This document shows, piece after piece, positions 35,001-46,702 of a stretch of DNA of 64,000 nucleotides. Both the position numbers and the translations under genes were made by a program. Under the pieces are notes generated by a model. It was given only the letters and a program-made list of their open reading frames with translations. It did no database searches and was not told the origin of the DNA. Location: contig NC_012872.2 in NCBI RefSeq assembly GCF_000003195.3, positions 2,046,001 to 2,110,000 of the forward strand. Direction: 5' to 3'. This stretch comes from Sorghum bicolor (taxonomy: Eukaryota; Streptophyta; Magnoliopsida; Poales; Poaceae). Position 1 is the stretch's first letter. The number at the start of each line of letters is the position of its first letter.

Positions 35001-35630
35001 TAGAAACTACCCCAAACCCATCACTGCCATGACAAACAAAAAGACAGACACAATGGTAGAGGTACAGTCAAGAATGTTGGCATTCATAAATTTATTTTTT
35101 TATTAGGTATCCACTGCACAGGGTGTGAGTGTGAGGTGTTGATGTTCTCTTGACTCGTTAAAGTCTGACGTCTTAGAAAGCGAATTGATATTTTTTAAAG
35201 GAAAAACTGACTCCGGTCCTGCACCTAGTGCCTTTCTTCTAAGGTCGGCACTCAGTCACACCATATTTTGGATACAAGTTTTCTATGCACTGCACCTTGG
35301 CATAGAAACTGTAAGCAGCACATTTTCAGCTATGTAAAGGTCATCTCTCTCCAAAAGTAGAACGTTATCACAATAACCTTTCACATGCCTTTTGCTCATT
35401 CCATGGCTTGTTCCATTATAATGTCACTGGAAACAAATTTATCATGTGTTATTATTTCCTTGTCACAATTATGAATGTTGAAAACTTTCCTTACAGTAGC
35501 AGATTAGCAAGGAGAGTATCTAGTATAACTATTCATGTGCTGACAGATACTGCATCTAAGGCGGCAACTCTATTATCTAAAGGCTTGTAAAGACGAGGAA
35601 TATGAGGATCCTGTACCACCATCCCCTTAG
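32026..35630 (+). CDS. PCS: Phytochelatin synthase (copy 2) with internal duplication
   Basis: Six exons join in frame to 523 aa: 32026-32511, 32644-32807, 33468-33519, 33607-33834, 33914-34471, 35547-35630. Intron phases are the same as in copy 1, and exons 2, 3 and 4 are equal in length to those of copy 1 (164, 52, 228 bp). The catalytic triad is kept: C58 ([10 protein letters not shown]), H167 ([14 protein letters not shown]) and D185 ([13 protein letters not shown]). The C-terminal sensing region differs: an exact 54-bp unit (34055-34108 and 34109-34162) is repeated in frame, adding 18 residues that end in a Cys-Cys-Ser motif. Copy 1 has a single diverged version. The 5' halves of the pair are very similar, and exon 1 differs by a few residues including a 3-aa insertion. 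The start ATG matches copy 1 ([16 protein letters not shown]). Confidence 0.92.
34055..34162 (+). repeat. Exact 54-bp in-frame tandem duplication in a coding exon
   Basis: Two identical 18-codon units (34055-34108, 34109-34162), each beginning GAAMLSRNL and ending LCCS, lie head to tail in exon 5 of the second phytochelatin synthase gene. The two copies are identical at the DNA level, so the event is recent or the array is homogenised. A sequence-assembly artefact is also possible. Confidence 0.95.
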
Positions 35631-36404
35631 CAGTTACACTTGATGAGACCATTTATTGGAAACTGAGGTCAAGAGAAAAGTTACAAGAGTGTGATTTCGG
35701 GCCAGCACATGAGCATAGTTCTTACAGTTGTTAGGCAAAATTGCATATGTACATCATGAACATGGTTGAAAACATAGTTATTGATCACTATCTTTTTTAT
35801 CAGTTGTGCGGTTGCTCCAAGAGAGGTGATTCTTTCTCAAATAATGATGTAGTTTTTTTAGTGAAACCTGGTCATGTTAATTGTTATTGTGCTAAGCCAT
35901 TTTTCTTATTCTAGCTCTTCACTCAAAAAATCTATGAGTGTACTGTAATAATAATTCATAAAGATAAAAGTTGAGACAAATGTGGTCTAACTGAGGTGGA
36001 ATATTTATAACCTTCGGTCATGCACCTTACAAATGGATTTATCACTAGGACGCAAACATTCACAGAATTCAAGTTTGTGAGTATTTGTGTGCGTTTACAC
36101 CCAACTGTGGACTTCCTCCCACATTGTTATTTATTTATTTATTTATGCCCAAATTATACATGCATTTGATACCGGCACGACCTTGACATTTAACTGTGAA
36201 CAAATTAGCACGACACTGACGTTTAACTGTCAACAAATTAACTCTTCTATTTGAATAAAAGATATGAGTTAGTAATATGTAGCCATCAGAGCCATGCTTT
36301 TTTTCCTCACAAATAAAAAGTAAATGCATGTCCTCTTGTTTCTAGACGAAAGGAGCACATAAATACATGATCCATAATAAAAACTACACAATCATCATGG
36401 TTTA
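35631..36404. other. Intergenic 3' flank of the second phytochelatin synthase gene
   Basis: No gene was recognised. A TTTA repeat lies at about 36128-36146. Confidence 0.4.
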
Positions 36405-36547
36405 GGACCTGTTTGGTTCCTTGCTAAATTTTAGTCACTTTAGTAGCTAAAGTTCCAAACACACTGACTAAAAAGGTGCTAAAATAGTTTAGTCTCACTA
36501 GTCACCCAAGAGTAGCTAAAATTTAGCAAGAGAAACCAAATGGGACC
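36405..36547. mobile_element. Short Tourist-like MITE with TTA target duplication
   Basis: Ends GGACCTGTTTGG and GGTCCCATTTGG (read inward) extend into a longer inverted repeat containing tgctaaattttagt. TTA flanks both sides (36402-36404 and 36548-36550). The 143-bp element is a near-perfect hairpin with no coding capacity. Confidence 0.85.
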
Positions 36548-36941
36548 TTAGTCCAGCGAACGAAATTAATGTTTTCATTTCTTTTATTTTTATTAAAAAA
36601 AGATGTCAGAAGCTCAGCCAATTTGCCAAAAGTTTTAGGAATTGCCAGATCCCTAGTGGTTCCAAACCATACAGCAGATTTTGATACAAATGCATCTGAA
36701 TCCTTTTGAATATGAAGTCAAGTTCTTGTTTTATACATCCATGCTGCCGGAGAAAATTGAAATAGGTTGATCTAGTATATGTACCGTGATATGCGAAGAA
36801 TGTAGTATCTGTCCAACTTGCACTTATATCCATGCATGCCAATCGCCAAGGCATCATTTTGAACTGAAATTGGCAGCTGGTTTTAGTTTGGCTCAGCCTC
36901 AACTCACACAAGCAAACATGGCAGCTAAGTTTCTGCTGGAT

Positions 36942-37119
36942 GCGGCTGTGTTCGCACGATGGTTGTCTCATTTTGTAATATCGGATTAGGGTTCAGTATG
37001 CTAAGTTGGCTTAGTTGCTAGACCACCTAGCGCGCTATATGTGCGTTGTCTGTACTGCAAATTCTTTTCTTTTTAATAGCAATGATAGGCAAATCTTTTG
37101 CGTATTCGAGAAAAAAAAA
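36942..37119 (+). mobile_element. Truncated LINE/SINE insertion with 10-bp target duplication
   Basis: The 178-bp insert ends in gcgtattcgagaaaaaaaaa. TCTGCTGGAT occurs at 36932-36941 and again at 37120-37129. The target duplication plus A-tail fits a 5'-truncated non-LTR element. Confidence 0.7.
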
Positions 37120-37129
37120 TCTGCTGGAT

Positions 37130-38262
37130 ATCACATCTGAATGCTATTTGCCAAAAAAAAATGGGGAGAAAATTCAAAACCAAATCCCCACATGTCATCT
37201 ACTGGGTGCAAAGTATAGCCATTCAGACTCGGTGTGGTGTGTAGTCCGCGATTGGTAATCCTGCAAAAGTAGATGACGGAACTGGACTCTTCAAAGTTGC
37301 AGCCATACGCTCAGATCCAAAAGACCACTTTCGTGCATCATTCAGTCACAGCTTTACACACACACATACTCGCACGCAACGTATACGAATTCAGAAGACC
37401 ACAAATAAAAGCGATGGAACGCAGAGGAAGAAAGGTTGGTTTGAGCTGCATCCAGAACCTTCCAAGATGGCACCTACCGGACTTCGGATCAACGACGGCC
37501 AAACTGTACAAGAACGTACATATACACACATGCATACTCGCCAAACTGTTGTTCAAAGAAAACCTAACATCTTTTTATAGAGGAGAAGCATCAGACACAT
37601 GGCCACCTGATGGCCACAAGCAGCTCCAAATATCTGACATGTTGTAACTTACAAGCTGCTGTTACACTACACTACACACCATACCATAATCAGTTCCCCA
37701 CATGGTGGTTCGCCAATTTCATGTCCTCCAGATGAAACAAATCTAGATGCAAATGCAATGACATCTCAAATAATTGATCACCCGGTTTCCATCACGAAAG
37801 ACACATGCAATAACTACGTAGAAACACCAACATAATAATGCACTCGGCAGTCAGTGTCAGTCAGCCAGTACCATGCAGGGATACAGACCCTACAAATAGC
37901 ACTCAAACCACAGCCATCCAACACAAATACCAAGCCATCTATTATTAGTCAGCTACTAGGAAGAGCAAATCCTGGCCTCATGTCACAGGGAAAGCTCTGA
38001 GCGCCACAAGAGACTCATTCCAGGCCTCCTTTTGTCCTCCCCGTTGGAGGAGGATCCTGAGCACTCACATCAGTCGTGTGTGTGTTAGTTTCCTCCTCTC
38101 ACAGCGCCCGCTCTGTCGCCCTTCACCTCTCCTTCCTCTCCTCCCTGTCCTGCCAGGGAGAGAGGAAGTCAGAGGCGCGAAGTGGCGCAGAGCAGACGCT
38201 CGTGAACCATTATTGTAGCTGTCGTCGCTGCTGCTGTCGTCGTCGTCAACAAATCCACAAGG
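37130..38262. other. Upstream region of CIPK gene A
   Basis: No separate gene was recognised. The last 200 bp are CT-rich and probably form the promoter and 5' UTR of the kinase gene that starts at 38263. Confidence 0.4.
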
Positions 38263-39630
38263 ATGGAGAAGAAGCCGACCATCCTCATGAACAGGTACGA
38301 GCTCGGGCGCATGCTCGGGCAGGGCACCTTCGCCAAGGTGTACCATGGCCGGAACCTCGCGTCCAGCCAGAGCGTGGCCATCAAGGTCATTGACAAGGAG
38401 AAGGTGCTGCGCGTCGGCATGATCGACCAGATCAAGCGGGAGATCTCCGTGATGCGCCTCGTCCGCCACCCCAACGTCGTGCAGCTGCACGAGGTGATGG
38501 CCAGCAAGAGCAAGATATACTTCGCCATGGAGTACGTCCGGGGCGGCGAGCTCTTCGCCCGTGTCGCCCGGGGCCGGCTCAAGGAGGACGTCGCCAGGAG
38601 GTACTTCCACCAGCTCATCGGCGCCGTCGACTTCTGCCACAGCCGCGGCGTCTACCACCGGGACCTCAAGCCGGAGAACCTCCTCGTCGACGAGCATGGC
38701 AACCTCAAGGTGTCCGACTTTGGCCTCAGCGCCCTCAAGGAGTGCCAGAAGCAGGACGGGCTGCTCCACACCACCTGCGGCACGCCTGCGTACGTTGCGC
38801 CGGAGATCATCAGCAAGAAGGGCTACGACGGAGCCAAGGCTGACATCTGGTCCTGCGGCGTCATCCTCTTCGTCCTCCTTGCCGGCTACCTCCCGTTCCA
38901 TGACTCCAATCTCATGGAGATGTACCGCAGGATCAGCAGGGGTGACGTCAAGTACCCGCAGTGGTTCTCCTCTGATCTGCGGCGGTTCATGTCCAAGCTC
39001 CTCGATCCCAACCCAAACACCAGGATCACCATCGAGAAGCTGGTCGAGCACCCGTGGTTCAAGAAGGGGTACAAGCCGGCTGTCATGTTGGCACAGCCGC
39101 ACGGCTCCAACAGCCTCAAGGATGTTCAGGTTGCCTTCAGCACCGCCGACAATGAAGGTGGCAGCAAGGTGGAGCAGCCGGCGGGCAGCTCCGTGAAGCC
39201 GTCGAGCCTGAACGCGTTCGACATCATCTCCCACTCCAAAGGATTTGATCTGTCAGGCCTGTTCGCGGTGGACCAAGAGCAGAAGGCCAGCAACTCACGG
39301 TTCATGACCCAGAAGCCGGCGTCAGCGATAGTGTCAAAGCTGGAGCAGATTGCTGAGACAGAGAGCTTCATGGTGAAGAAACAGGACGGCCTGGTGAAGC
39401 TGCAGGGGTCCAAAGAAGGGAGGAAGGGACAGCTTGCGATCGACGCCGAGATCTTCGAGGTGACACCGGCCTTTTATGTCGTCGAGGTGAAGAAGTCGGC
39501 AGGCGACACCTTGGAGTACGAGAGGTTCTGCAACAAGGGCCTAAGACCTTCACTCAGTGACATCTGCTGGAGCAGCCAATCAGAGGCTCCTTCAGGGGTT
39601 CAGTCATCACCATTGAAGCCATCCTCTTAG
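38263..39630 (+). CDS. CIPK: CBL-interacting protein kinase (CIPK/SnRK3), gene A
   Basis: Intronless, 455 aa. A Ser/Thr kinase activated by calcineurin-B-like calcium sensors that phosphorylates transporters and channels in ion and stress signalling. The kinase domain spans about residues 12-266 with the Gly loop ([10 protein letters not shown]), K41 (VAIK), HRD 132-134, DFG 152-154 and APE 179-181 all intact. The NAF/FISL regulatory motif begins at residue 317 (SLNAFDIIS, then GFDLSGLF) and mediates CBL binding and autoinhibition. The C-terminal PPI/KA1-like region follows (residues about 345-440). Length and the absence of introns match the intronless CIPK clade. By memory it resembles the CIPK5 subgroup; that number is unverified. 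It is convergent with gene B at 45012-46556. Confidence 0.95.
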   Translation: MEKKPTILMNRYELGRMLGQGTFAKVYHGRNLASSQSVAIKVIDKEKVLRVGMIDQIKREISVMRLVRHPNVVQLHEVMASKSKIYFAMEYVRGGELFARVARGRLKEDVARRYFHQLIGAVDFCHSRGVYHRDLKPENLLVDEHGNLKVSDFGLSALKECQKQDGLLHTTCGTPAYVAPEIISKKGYDGAKADIWSCGVILFVLLAGYLPFHDSNLMEMYRRISRGDVKYPQWFSSDLRRFMSKLLDPNPNTRITIEKLVEHPWFKKGYKPAVMLAQPHGSNSLKDVQVAFSTADNEGGSKVEQPAGSSVKPSSLNAFDIISHSKGFDLSGLFAVDQEQKASNSRFMTQKPASAIVSKLEQIAETESFMVKKQDGLVKLQGSKEGRKGQLAIDAEIFEVTPAFYVVEVKKSAGDTLEYERFCNKGLRPSLSDICWSSQSEAPSGVQSSPLKPSS

Positions 39631-41900
39631 TCGATCGTAATTTAAGTGCAATCTCTTCAGAGATGTGGTTGCAATCCATCCTCTCCCTCCTTTTTCTTCC
39701 CTTTCTCAAAGAGCTAGGACCTTGCTCGGTTGAGCATCAGGCTGTAGGGATCTTTGTGTTCCTTTCTGCCAGCTTTCTTCTTGTAGTAGCAGTTGTTCAG
39801 CATGGAACTCCTGTTCCTTTCACCAATAGAAGCACAATGATCAGCACTGTCAACCATTTTTACTGTTGCTTTGCTTTGGGACAGAACTACTATTGCCTTT
39901 AAAAAAAAAATCACTGAGGAAAGTATGAAATATTACAACTTAAAAGGTAAGAAAACAAATAATAAATGGATAGCGTGAATGAATTGTTACAGGTGCCAAA
40001 AACGAGGGTAATTAAGCAGATTTCATAAGAAAATAATCAGATCTGCTGTGCAGAAAATTGCAGAACTGATTCCTCCTATTAATAACATATTTCTGGGTAC
40101 AATATTGTCAGCAAGGCATGCCCTACTCACTATGATGTTCAAATAAAAATGTGGATACATTTTGCGTGAAGAAAGTAGTCTCAATGGAAGTATTTTGGAC
40201 AATTTTTGTGTGTTTGAAATTACCAAGTATATATTATAGCAGATTTAGTAGAATGAAAACATATCAATAATAGTGCTAACAGAAGAAACTAAACACCCGC
40301 TCTCGATCTCACGATTGTACACAGATGCACGACCACATATGGATACCTCTTGCTAGACTATTCAGATTAAATTCATATGATAAACAGTTGATGATAAGCT
40401 TTTATAGCCTTATAAGTGAGCAGACAATATAAAATATAAAAGGTGTATATCACCAAAGGAATCAGAAACTGTTGGCTTGTTGTATGTAGATGTAAAATGT
40501 GATGTCAGATTCTTGCAGTACTAAGTCAGCATTTTTTGTGACAGACAATGAAGCAGAGAATGAGGTGGTACTTCTAAATAACACACGGGCAATGTTATTG
40601 CAGAGATGAAATCAAGGTAGGTAATACAAATATTATGCTAAAACAAATGAGCACTGTGCCTTTGTTACACAAATATCTTGCAATTCAGCAACTATTAACA
40701 GGATGTGCTGCCCATCATCACTGTCTCATATTGACCCTACTTGCTGAATGAAGTTAACAAAACAAAGATCTTGGCAGTATCTAAATGAAAACCATTCTTT
40801 GTCCAAGATGAAAAACAAGCTTTATTCTGTCCAATAACTAAATGAGAATAAATGTCGTTGTCCAATATAAGATCTGACTCAATGAATCTATAAACCACGA
40901 TTACCTGTTTACTTGACAAAGTTACTGATACTCTGATAGTGAAAAATGTCGCTTCCACTAACACAGAATTTGTTAAAGATAAGCAGAGAGTATAGGTAAA
41001 AGGACGTTCAGGGTAATATATGCTGCATAAATCTGCACCAATGACATCAGTGGAATGTTTGGAAAGAAAGAAACCACCGGATCTTCCAAAGTGAAAGCCT
41101 CTCATCAGGATCAGATGATGTTGCAGCACAGGCTAAAGAAGACATCAACCAAAGGAGACATAATTGTATTCAGAAACAGCCTGTTTGCTTCTCCTGAACC
41201 CCTGTTTTCTAGTGTGGTGTGCATTACTTTTGAGCAATTGAGTTGTAATTGTCTTGCTGTGGTTGGCCTTTGAGCATCTGTTCGACTCACATGGCCTGAA
41301 CTCTATTTTTTGCCCATTTCTCCAAAAAAACAAAATGTACATCGAATTTGAAGTTTGGGGAAAAAAACAGCAGGCAGCAGCTTCTAAGAACTAAACCTTG
41401 TCTGAAACACCAATTCAATCAACACATTGCCTCAATTCTTACTTGTAAATACCTAGCTCTTTTAGCATCTAGCCATCTACCATCTCATACAGACTATAGA
41501 AACATAATACATACCTCAATTATAAGTGTAAACTACTTCCTTACTGATTCTCCCCAGTTGACATAGCAACCGAAATAAGATCACAATACCAAAAAAAAAA
41601 AATGTGGTTCTTTCCTTGCAGAATTAGCAAAAGGCAAAGCATCGTGGCCACGGATACTCAGCTAACAAATGTGCGATAACAACACTAAGCATCATAGGGA
41701 AATTAAGTACTAGTAACAAAATTCAAGCCAGTAGCACCATGATCACGAGACAGGAAATGAAGTATTATTATTGATGATTCATGTCAAGACAACACGATAC
41801 ATGTGACAAAAACATCAGAAACAAAAGATAATATCTATTTCCCCTCTGTAGAGCAACATCCCGAGAACCCTAACCGGCGAATACAGGCCCTCCTCCGCAA
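39631..41900. other. Intergenic between CIPK gene A and the 69-aa gene
   Basis: AT-rich, with no recognised gene. The part at about 41055-41330 ends in an A-rich tail (ccatttctccaaaaaaacaaaatg) and might be a retroelement 3' end, but no target duplication was found. Confidence 0.4.
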
Positions 41901-42197
41901 TCAGGGCTTCGCGGCGGCGGCGGTTGCAGGAGCGGGCTCGGCCGCCGCGGCAGCAGCCAACGCCGATTCGGCGGCGGCGACGGCCGCGGAGGCCTCCTTC
42001 TTGTGCTCGTAGTCGCGATAGGTGTTGATGGCCTTGGTGCAGATGACTGGGGAGCAGAGAAGAGGCGTCAGGAGTCGAAGCACACGAGAGGAGCGGGCAC
42101 GCGTGCACGAGCTGTAGGGGTGAAGGTACGTACCTCCTGCGCCGACGAAGTACATGAAGCGGAGGAGCTTGCTTGAGGCCTCGCCGGCGGCGGCCAT
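41901..42197 (-). CDS. Small conserved-looking protein, 69 aa, two exons
   Basis: Exon 1 (42197-42134) and exon 2 (42046-41901) join across a GT..AG intron to 69 aa: MAAAGEASSKLLRFMYFVGAG, then VICTKAINTYRDYEHKKE, then an Ala/Pro-rich tail. A short hydrophobic stretch (about residues 11-25) suggests a single membrane span, with a charged helix behind it. It is not recognised with certainty. Small plant organelle-membrane proteins look like this, so mitochondrial location is a possibility only. The single-exon reading of 98 aa would translate the intron. It lies between the convergent CIPK genes. The reading rests on the splice sites and a biased but plausible protein. Confidence 0.7.
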   Translation of the reverse strand: MAAAGEASSKLLRFMYFVGAGGTYLHPYSSCTRARSSRVLRLLTPLLCSPVICTKAINTYRDYEHKKEASAAVAAAESALAAAAAAEPAPATAAAAKP

Positions 42198-45011
42198 GGC
42201 GGTGGGGAATCGCCGGAGTCGGGGTCCGGAAAAGTGCCGGCTGCCGGGGGCTCACTGGGCTGCGTTGGCTCTGTTTCACTGGGCTGCGTGGTCGAGGGGA
42301 GGGACATGCGGCCTTTCGAATTCCTGATGGGCCGAGGCGGGCTGTGAAGTCAGGAGAAAGCGGCCTTTATGGGCCTCGAAAGAACTATAGGATTCATGTG
42401 TTTTTTTAGGGAGGGACTGGTACTGACTGCAATCTGGAATCTGGAAAGAGGAAGTGCTTTGGCAGCTCAACTTTATTAGTAAAACTATTTTTCTAGAAAA
42501 TAGTTTTATGAATGACCTTTTAGATGAAGTTGCTGTTTTAAAATAGTGTTTGGCAAAATAGCTTCACCGCATAGTTGAGAGAGAGAAATGAGCGAGAGAG
42601 CTACAATAAGCTACTTTTTTTTCAGCTTCATCCCAACTTATGCCTTTGCAAGAGGAGAGAGAAAACAGCTTCACCCATAAAACTGTTTTGGAAATAAGTG
42701 TTTAGCAAAAAAAACAGCTCAACAGCTTCTGTCATAAGCTCGGTAATCAGCAGTGCCATCTATCCTAAATACGAGTACTCATCAGCAAGTATCAAACTGT
42801 CACCTGATGTGTCGGTAACACATGCCTCCGGGCCTTCTAGTCAGTTGCTGAGCTTGGTGCGGTTGGTGTTGGTGTAGATCGAACTCTGACCATAAACTAA
42901 AAACGGGGGGGAAATTAAAACTTTGGTGAACCAATACATTCAGTTGGCGAGTTATCCTCGCTCAAACTACCGTGTAACAGCTAAACTTCACAACAGATAC
43001 AGTGTACTCCGATCTCATTCGTTTAGTTGAAAAACCATGACAAAAAATAAACACCGTTGAATGATAGATAGATTTGGTTGATAAGCTTAAATGAATAGAA
43101 GCATGCTAGCACCCAAGGGCACGGTATAGGCCCCACACACACCTACTCTTGCCCTCTTGGCAGATCACCGTATTATTATACTTATTAATACGAGTCCTCC
43201 GAAGATCAAATGTCTGACCTCTAGTATGGAGCCTAATGACACGCTTTTTTTTTGCATAAACAAAGGCGATTCAGCTACCTTACCATGCACAGCTGTTCTG
43301 TCTAGGATCTCGGTCTCGCATGGCTTCCGTGACCCAGTTCTCCTCCAGCGACGACGTGGGCGAATGGCATCGAGTTCATGCGTCAAATAAACATAAATAT
43401 AGTGAAGGAATTGAAGCAAAACTCTATCAGCAGACTTTTCGTTGCGATGATAACAATTGTTTATTGCTATCGTCACACACACTCTTGATGAATTGTTTTG
43501 TGGATAATTTGAAAGTACAGGGCAGTAATAAAGCTGTGGTTGGTTTGCCAGAATTGTTCAACGACCAAGTGTCCCATTTCTGTGGATGAAAAGCTCTTTT
43601 GAGCTTCATATTTGGCATTGATGCAAACATGTGTACTAAATCGAGGGATCTTGTTGGTGCACCTAACAACCGGCATAAAATGAAAGCAAACAGATGTGCC
43701 GCAAGCCCACGACCCATAGCGTAGGAGCACAATGCTTGATAAACCCACACACCACGTCTTTTTCCTCAACTCTAGTCTACCTAGTGCCCTTCAAAATGAG
43801 ATGGCTATGGTCGTTTGGCACACTTGAACACCGCTAAAATGCAAATTCTTTGATTGTCTTGCTTACCAAAACCGGCTATGTATGTATGGACTTGAAATAG
43901 CCCACAAACACGAGGTTGGCCTAATCAATGAGGTCTCCTCTCTATCATAACATGGATGAGTTTGCCATTCACTTACTTGCACACATTGCCACTACAACTT
44001 GCAGTTTTGGCACGCATGGCAACCTCCTATTCACCTCTCAATGGAGCAACCTCCATTCTACTAATCAATGGTGGCGAGCAATGGGTAGAGCGTCATGGTT
44101 GCCGATAATGGGGATGCACACGCTAACCATTCTAGTAGCCTGGAAAATCCAAAAAGAAATAAATGTGAGATTTTACAATTGTCGGGCACATGACGGCGGA
44201 AGCACTCATTGCTAAGATAAAGGAAGAGATAAAACTTTGGTGTGTGGCAGGAGGGAAAAAACTTAGTGAGATAACCCTGTCAACCAAGGGCATAGCTTTG
44301 AGCTTGTTTTGTTGTTGTTATACTTCAAGTTCACCTTTGTGTAGTGCCTTTACTCTCTCCTATATTAATATAAGTTCAGCATATCTCTTGCATAGGGTTT
44401 TAAAAAAACAGAGAGCTGAATTAACTTTGTAGATTTAGACTTTTGGCCTAGTAAATGAATAAAGAACACCAATTGTTGGTACTGTTTTCATCTCGATATA
44501 GGAGCAAAACAAGTGTCTTGACACATCAACAAATGTCTGACACCACACATCAATAGGAGCATAGAATCAAGTGTCTGACACGTCAACAAATCTCACAAAA
44601 CAGTTGCAACACAACAAATCTCCTAGCTGTTACATAATCCCTTTTGGTATTAGATACGCGCACACAAAAATTACATTTCTTTTGAACATTCACCCTATTG
44701 ATACGTATATGCAATAGTGCTGTCATGTATGGATGCTCCCAAATACCATCCACAAGACCACAGCACTGCCCAAAAAAACCCTGGTGTACCATAGTATTTA
44801 TACGTATAAAACCCCATCACACGTACGTACTCACAATCCCCTTCTGCATGTATTTGTACTTGTGTGTGTATAGGCGTATAATAACAATCAAGTATGTACG
44901 CGGCAGTCATGGACGACGAACGTGCGTGCATGCGCATGCGTTGATACGCGCGTGCACGCATGAGCACGGATGGAACGCGCGCCGGCCACGATCACCACAA
45001 CACAGGACAGC
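42198..45011. other. Intergenic between the 69-aa gene and CIPK gene B
   Basis: Holds an eroded MITE (42454-42741) and otherwise no gene that I recognise. ORFs at 43157-43590 and 43928-44432 are without domains. Short repeated phrases with gtgtctgacac and catcaacaaat occur at 44510-44590. Confidence 0.4.
42454..42741. mobile_element. Eroded MITE related to 31062-31389
   Basis: Shares long stretches with the element at 31062 (agtgtttggcaaaatagcttcacc, ctacaataagctactttttt, gttttggaaataagtgttt). The outer ends are partly lost. Confidence 0.7.
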
Positions 45012-46556
45012 TCATAGGCTCCGAGAGCGGTCGTCGGATTGGAGCAGTGTCGGCTCGTCGCAGACGAGGTCGCGCAGGTTGGGCTTCAGCTGCGCCCGGA
45101 AGAACTCCTCGTACTCGGCGGCACCGCCGGACTTGCGGCGAACCTCCACGACAAGCAGCTCCGGCGTGAGCTCGTAGATCTCCGCGGCGACCGCCAGCGC
45201 GCCGTGCTCGCCCTCTCGCGTCCCCTCCATGCTGATGGACCCGTCGTCCCTCTCGCGCACCACCATGCCGGCCGCCGACGCGGCCCCCTCCAGCGTGGCC
45301 AGGATCTGCTCCACGGGAGCCGCCGACACGAACCGCGCCGCCGCCGGGTGGGGCGGATGCTCCGGCACACCTCCCCCTTCGCCGTCCTCGAACAGGCCCG
45401 AGAGGTCGAATCCCCTCGAGAACGAGATGATGTCGAACGCGTTCAGGCTCGACCGCCGCCGGCTGCTCCCGCCGAGCCCGCTGCTGCGCGATTCCAGCTG
45501 CAGCAGCGACGGCGCCGACGCGCACGACGTCAGCCCGGCGGCGCTACCCTTTCTCGGCTTCTTGGGAGCGGCGTCTGCCCGTGGCGTGTCGGGCTCGGGC
45601 GGCGAGGTGGACGCGTCGACGTCGTCGTCGTCGTCCAGGTCGAAGCAGGTGAAGGAGCGGTCGTCCTCGATGCGGAAGGAGAAGCGGCGGAAGCCGACCT
45701 TGAACCACTCGTCGTCCATGATCTCGTCGGCGGTGGCGCGTCGCTGCGGGTTGGTGTCGAGGACGCGGCGCAGGAGGCGGGTCAGCTCCGGCGAGAACCA
45801 CTTGGGGCAGCGGAACTCGCCCCTGTGGATCTTGCGGTACATGGCCACGAGGTTGCGGTCCTGGAACGGGAGGTAGCCGGCGGCGAGCACGAAGAGCACG
45901 ACGCCGCAGGACCAGAGGTCGGCCTTGGCGGCGTCGTAGCCGCGGCGGGAGAGCACCTCCGGCGCCACGTAGGCCGGGGTGCCGCAGAAAGTGTGGAACA
46001 GACCGTCGTGTCGCATCTGGTCGGCCACCGCGGAGAGGCCGAAGTCGGAGACCTTGAGGTCGCCGGCGTCGTCGAGGAGGAGGTTCTCGGGCTTGATGTC
46101 CCGGTGGTACACCCCGCGCGCGTGGCAGAAGGCGACGGAGGACACCAGCTGCTGGAAGTAGCGCCGGGCGTCGGCGTCCCGGAGCCGGCCCCGCGCGACG
46201 CGCGCGAACAGCTCGCCGCCGCGCACGTACTCCATCACGAAGTAGATGCGCAGCTTGGTGGCCATCACCTCGTAGAGCTGCACGATGTGCGGGTGGCGCA
46301 CCCGCCGGAGCACGGCGATCTCGCGCTTGATGTGCGCCATCAGACCGGACTTGAAGATCTTCTCCTTCTCCATCACCTTGATGGCCACCTCCTCGCCCGT
46401 CAGCACGTTGCGCGCGTGGTACACCTTGGCGAAGTTGCCCTGCCCCAGCAGCTTCCCCACCTCGTACCGCCCCAGGAGGAGCGCCGGCTTCTGCTTGGAC
46501 TCCCGACCGCCGCCGCTGCCATTGCTTCCTCCCTTGCCTGCCATCGTCCTCACCAT
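45012..46556 (-). CDS. CIPK: CBL-interacting protein kinase (CIPK/SnRK3), gene B
   Basis: Intronless, 514 aa from the ATG at 46556 (MVRTMAGKGG); an ATG at 46544 would give 510 aa, and the frame upstream has no ATG. The kinase domain spans about 29-287, with LGQGNFAKVY, K60 in VAIK, HRD 151-153, DFG 171-173 and APE 198-200. The NAF motif begins at residue 372 ([20 protein letters not shown]). The linker between kinase and NAF is long, about 85 residues, and includes an acidic run (DLDDDDDVD) and a Ser/Pro-rich part, so the protein exceeds the usual 440-460 aa. The C-terminal regulatory domain follows. It is convergent with gene A but clearly diverged, so it is an old duplicate or independent member rather than a recent copy. 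Codon use is strongly GC3-biased. Confidence 0.94.
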   Translation of the reverse strand: MVRTMAGKGGSNGSGGGRESKQKPALLLGRYEVGKLLGQGNFAKVYHARNVLTGEEVAIKVMEKEKIFKSGLMAHIKREIAVLRRVRHPHIVQLYEVMATKLRIYFVMEYVRGGELFARVARGRLRDADARRYFQQLVSSVAFCHARGVYHRDIKPENLLLDDAGDLKVSDFGLSAVADQMRHDGLFHTFCGTPAYVAPEVLSRRGYDAAKADLWSCGVVLFVLAAGYLPFQDRNLVAMYRKIHRGEFRCPKWFSPELTRLLRRVLDTNPQRRATADEIMDDEWFKVGFRRFSFRIEDDRSFTCFDLDDDDDVDASTSPPEPDTPRADAAPKKPRKGSAAGLTSCASAPSLLQLESRSSGLGGSSRRRSSLNAFDIISFSRGFDLSGLFEDGEGGGVPEHPPHPAAARFVSAAPVEQILATLEGAASAAGMVVRERDDGSISMEGTREGEHGALAVAAEIYELTPELLVVEVRRKSGGAAEYEEFFRAQLKPNLRDLVCDEPTLLQSDDRSRSL

Positions 46557-46702
46557 CGGCGGTCGACACACCAGCAAGAGCTCACTAGCAAGGCTAGCTG
46601 CTGCGGCACGGATCGCCGGAGATAGATAGATGACGTGTACCAGAGAGAAACACGGAGGGAGGAAGAGAGAATACGATCCACACTATGAAGTTGAGGTGGC
46701 CA

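Noticed and set aside
38065..39234. 389-aa minus-strand ORF across CIPK gene A
   Set aside because: Antisense shadow of a GC-rich kinase gene.
45039..46625. 528-aa plus-strand ORF across CIPK gene B
   Set aside because: Antisense shadow of the kinase gene; low-complexity sequence with no domain.
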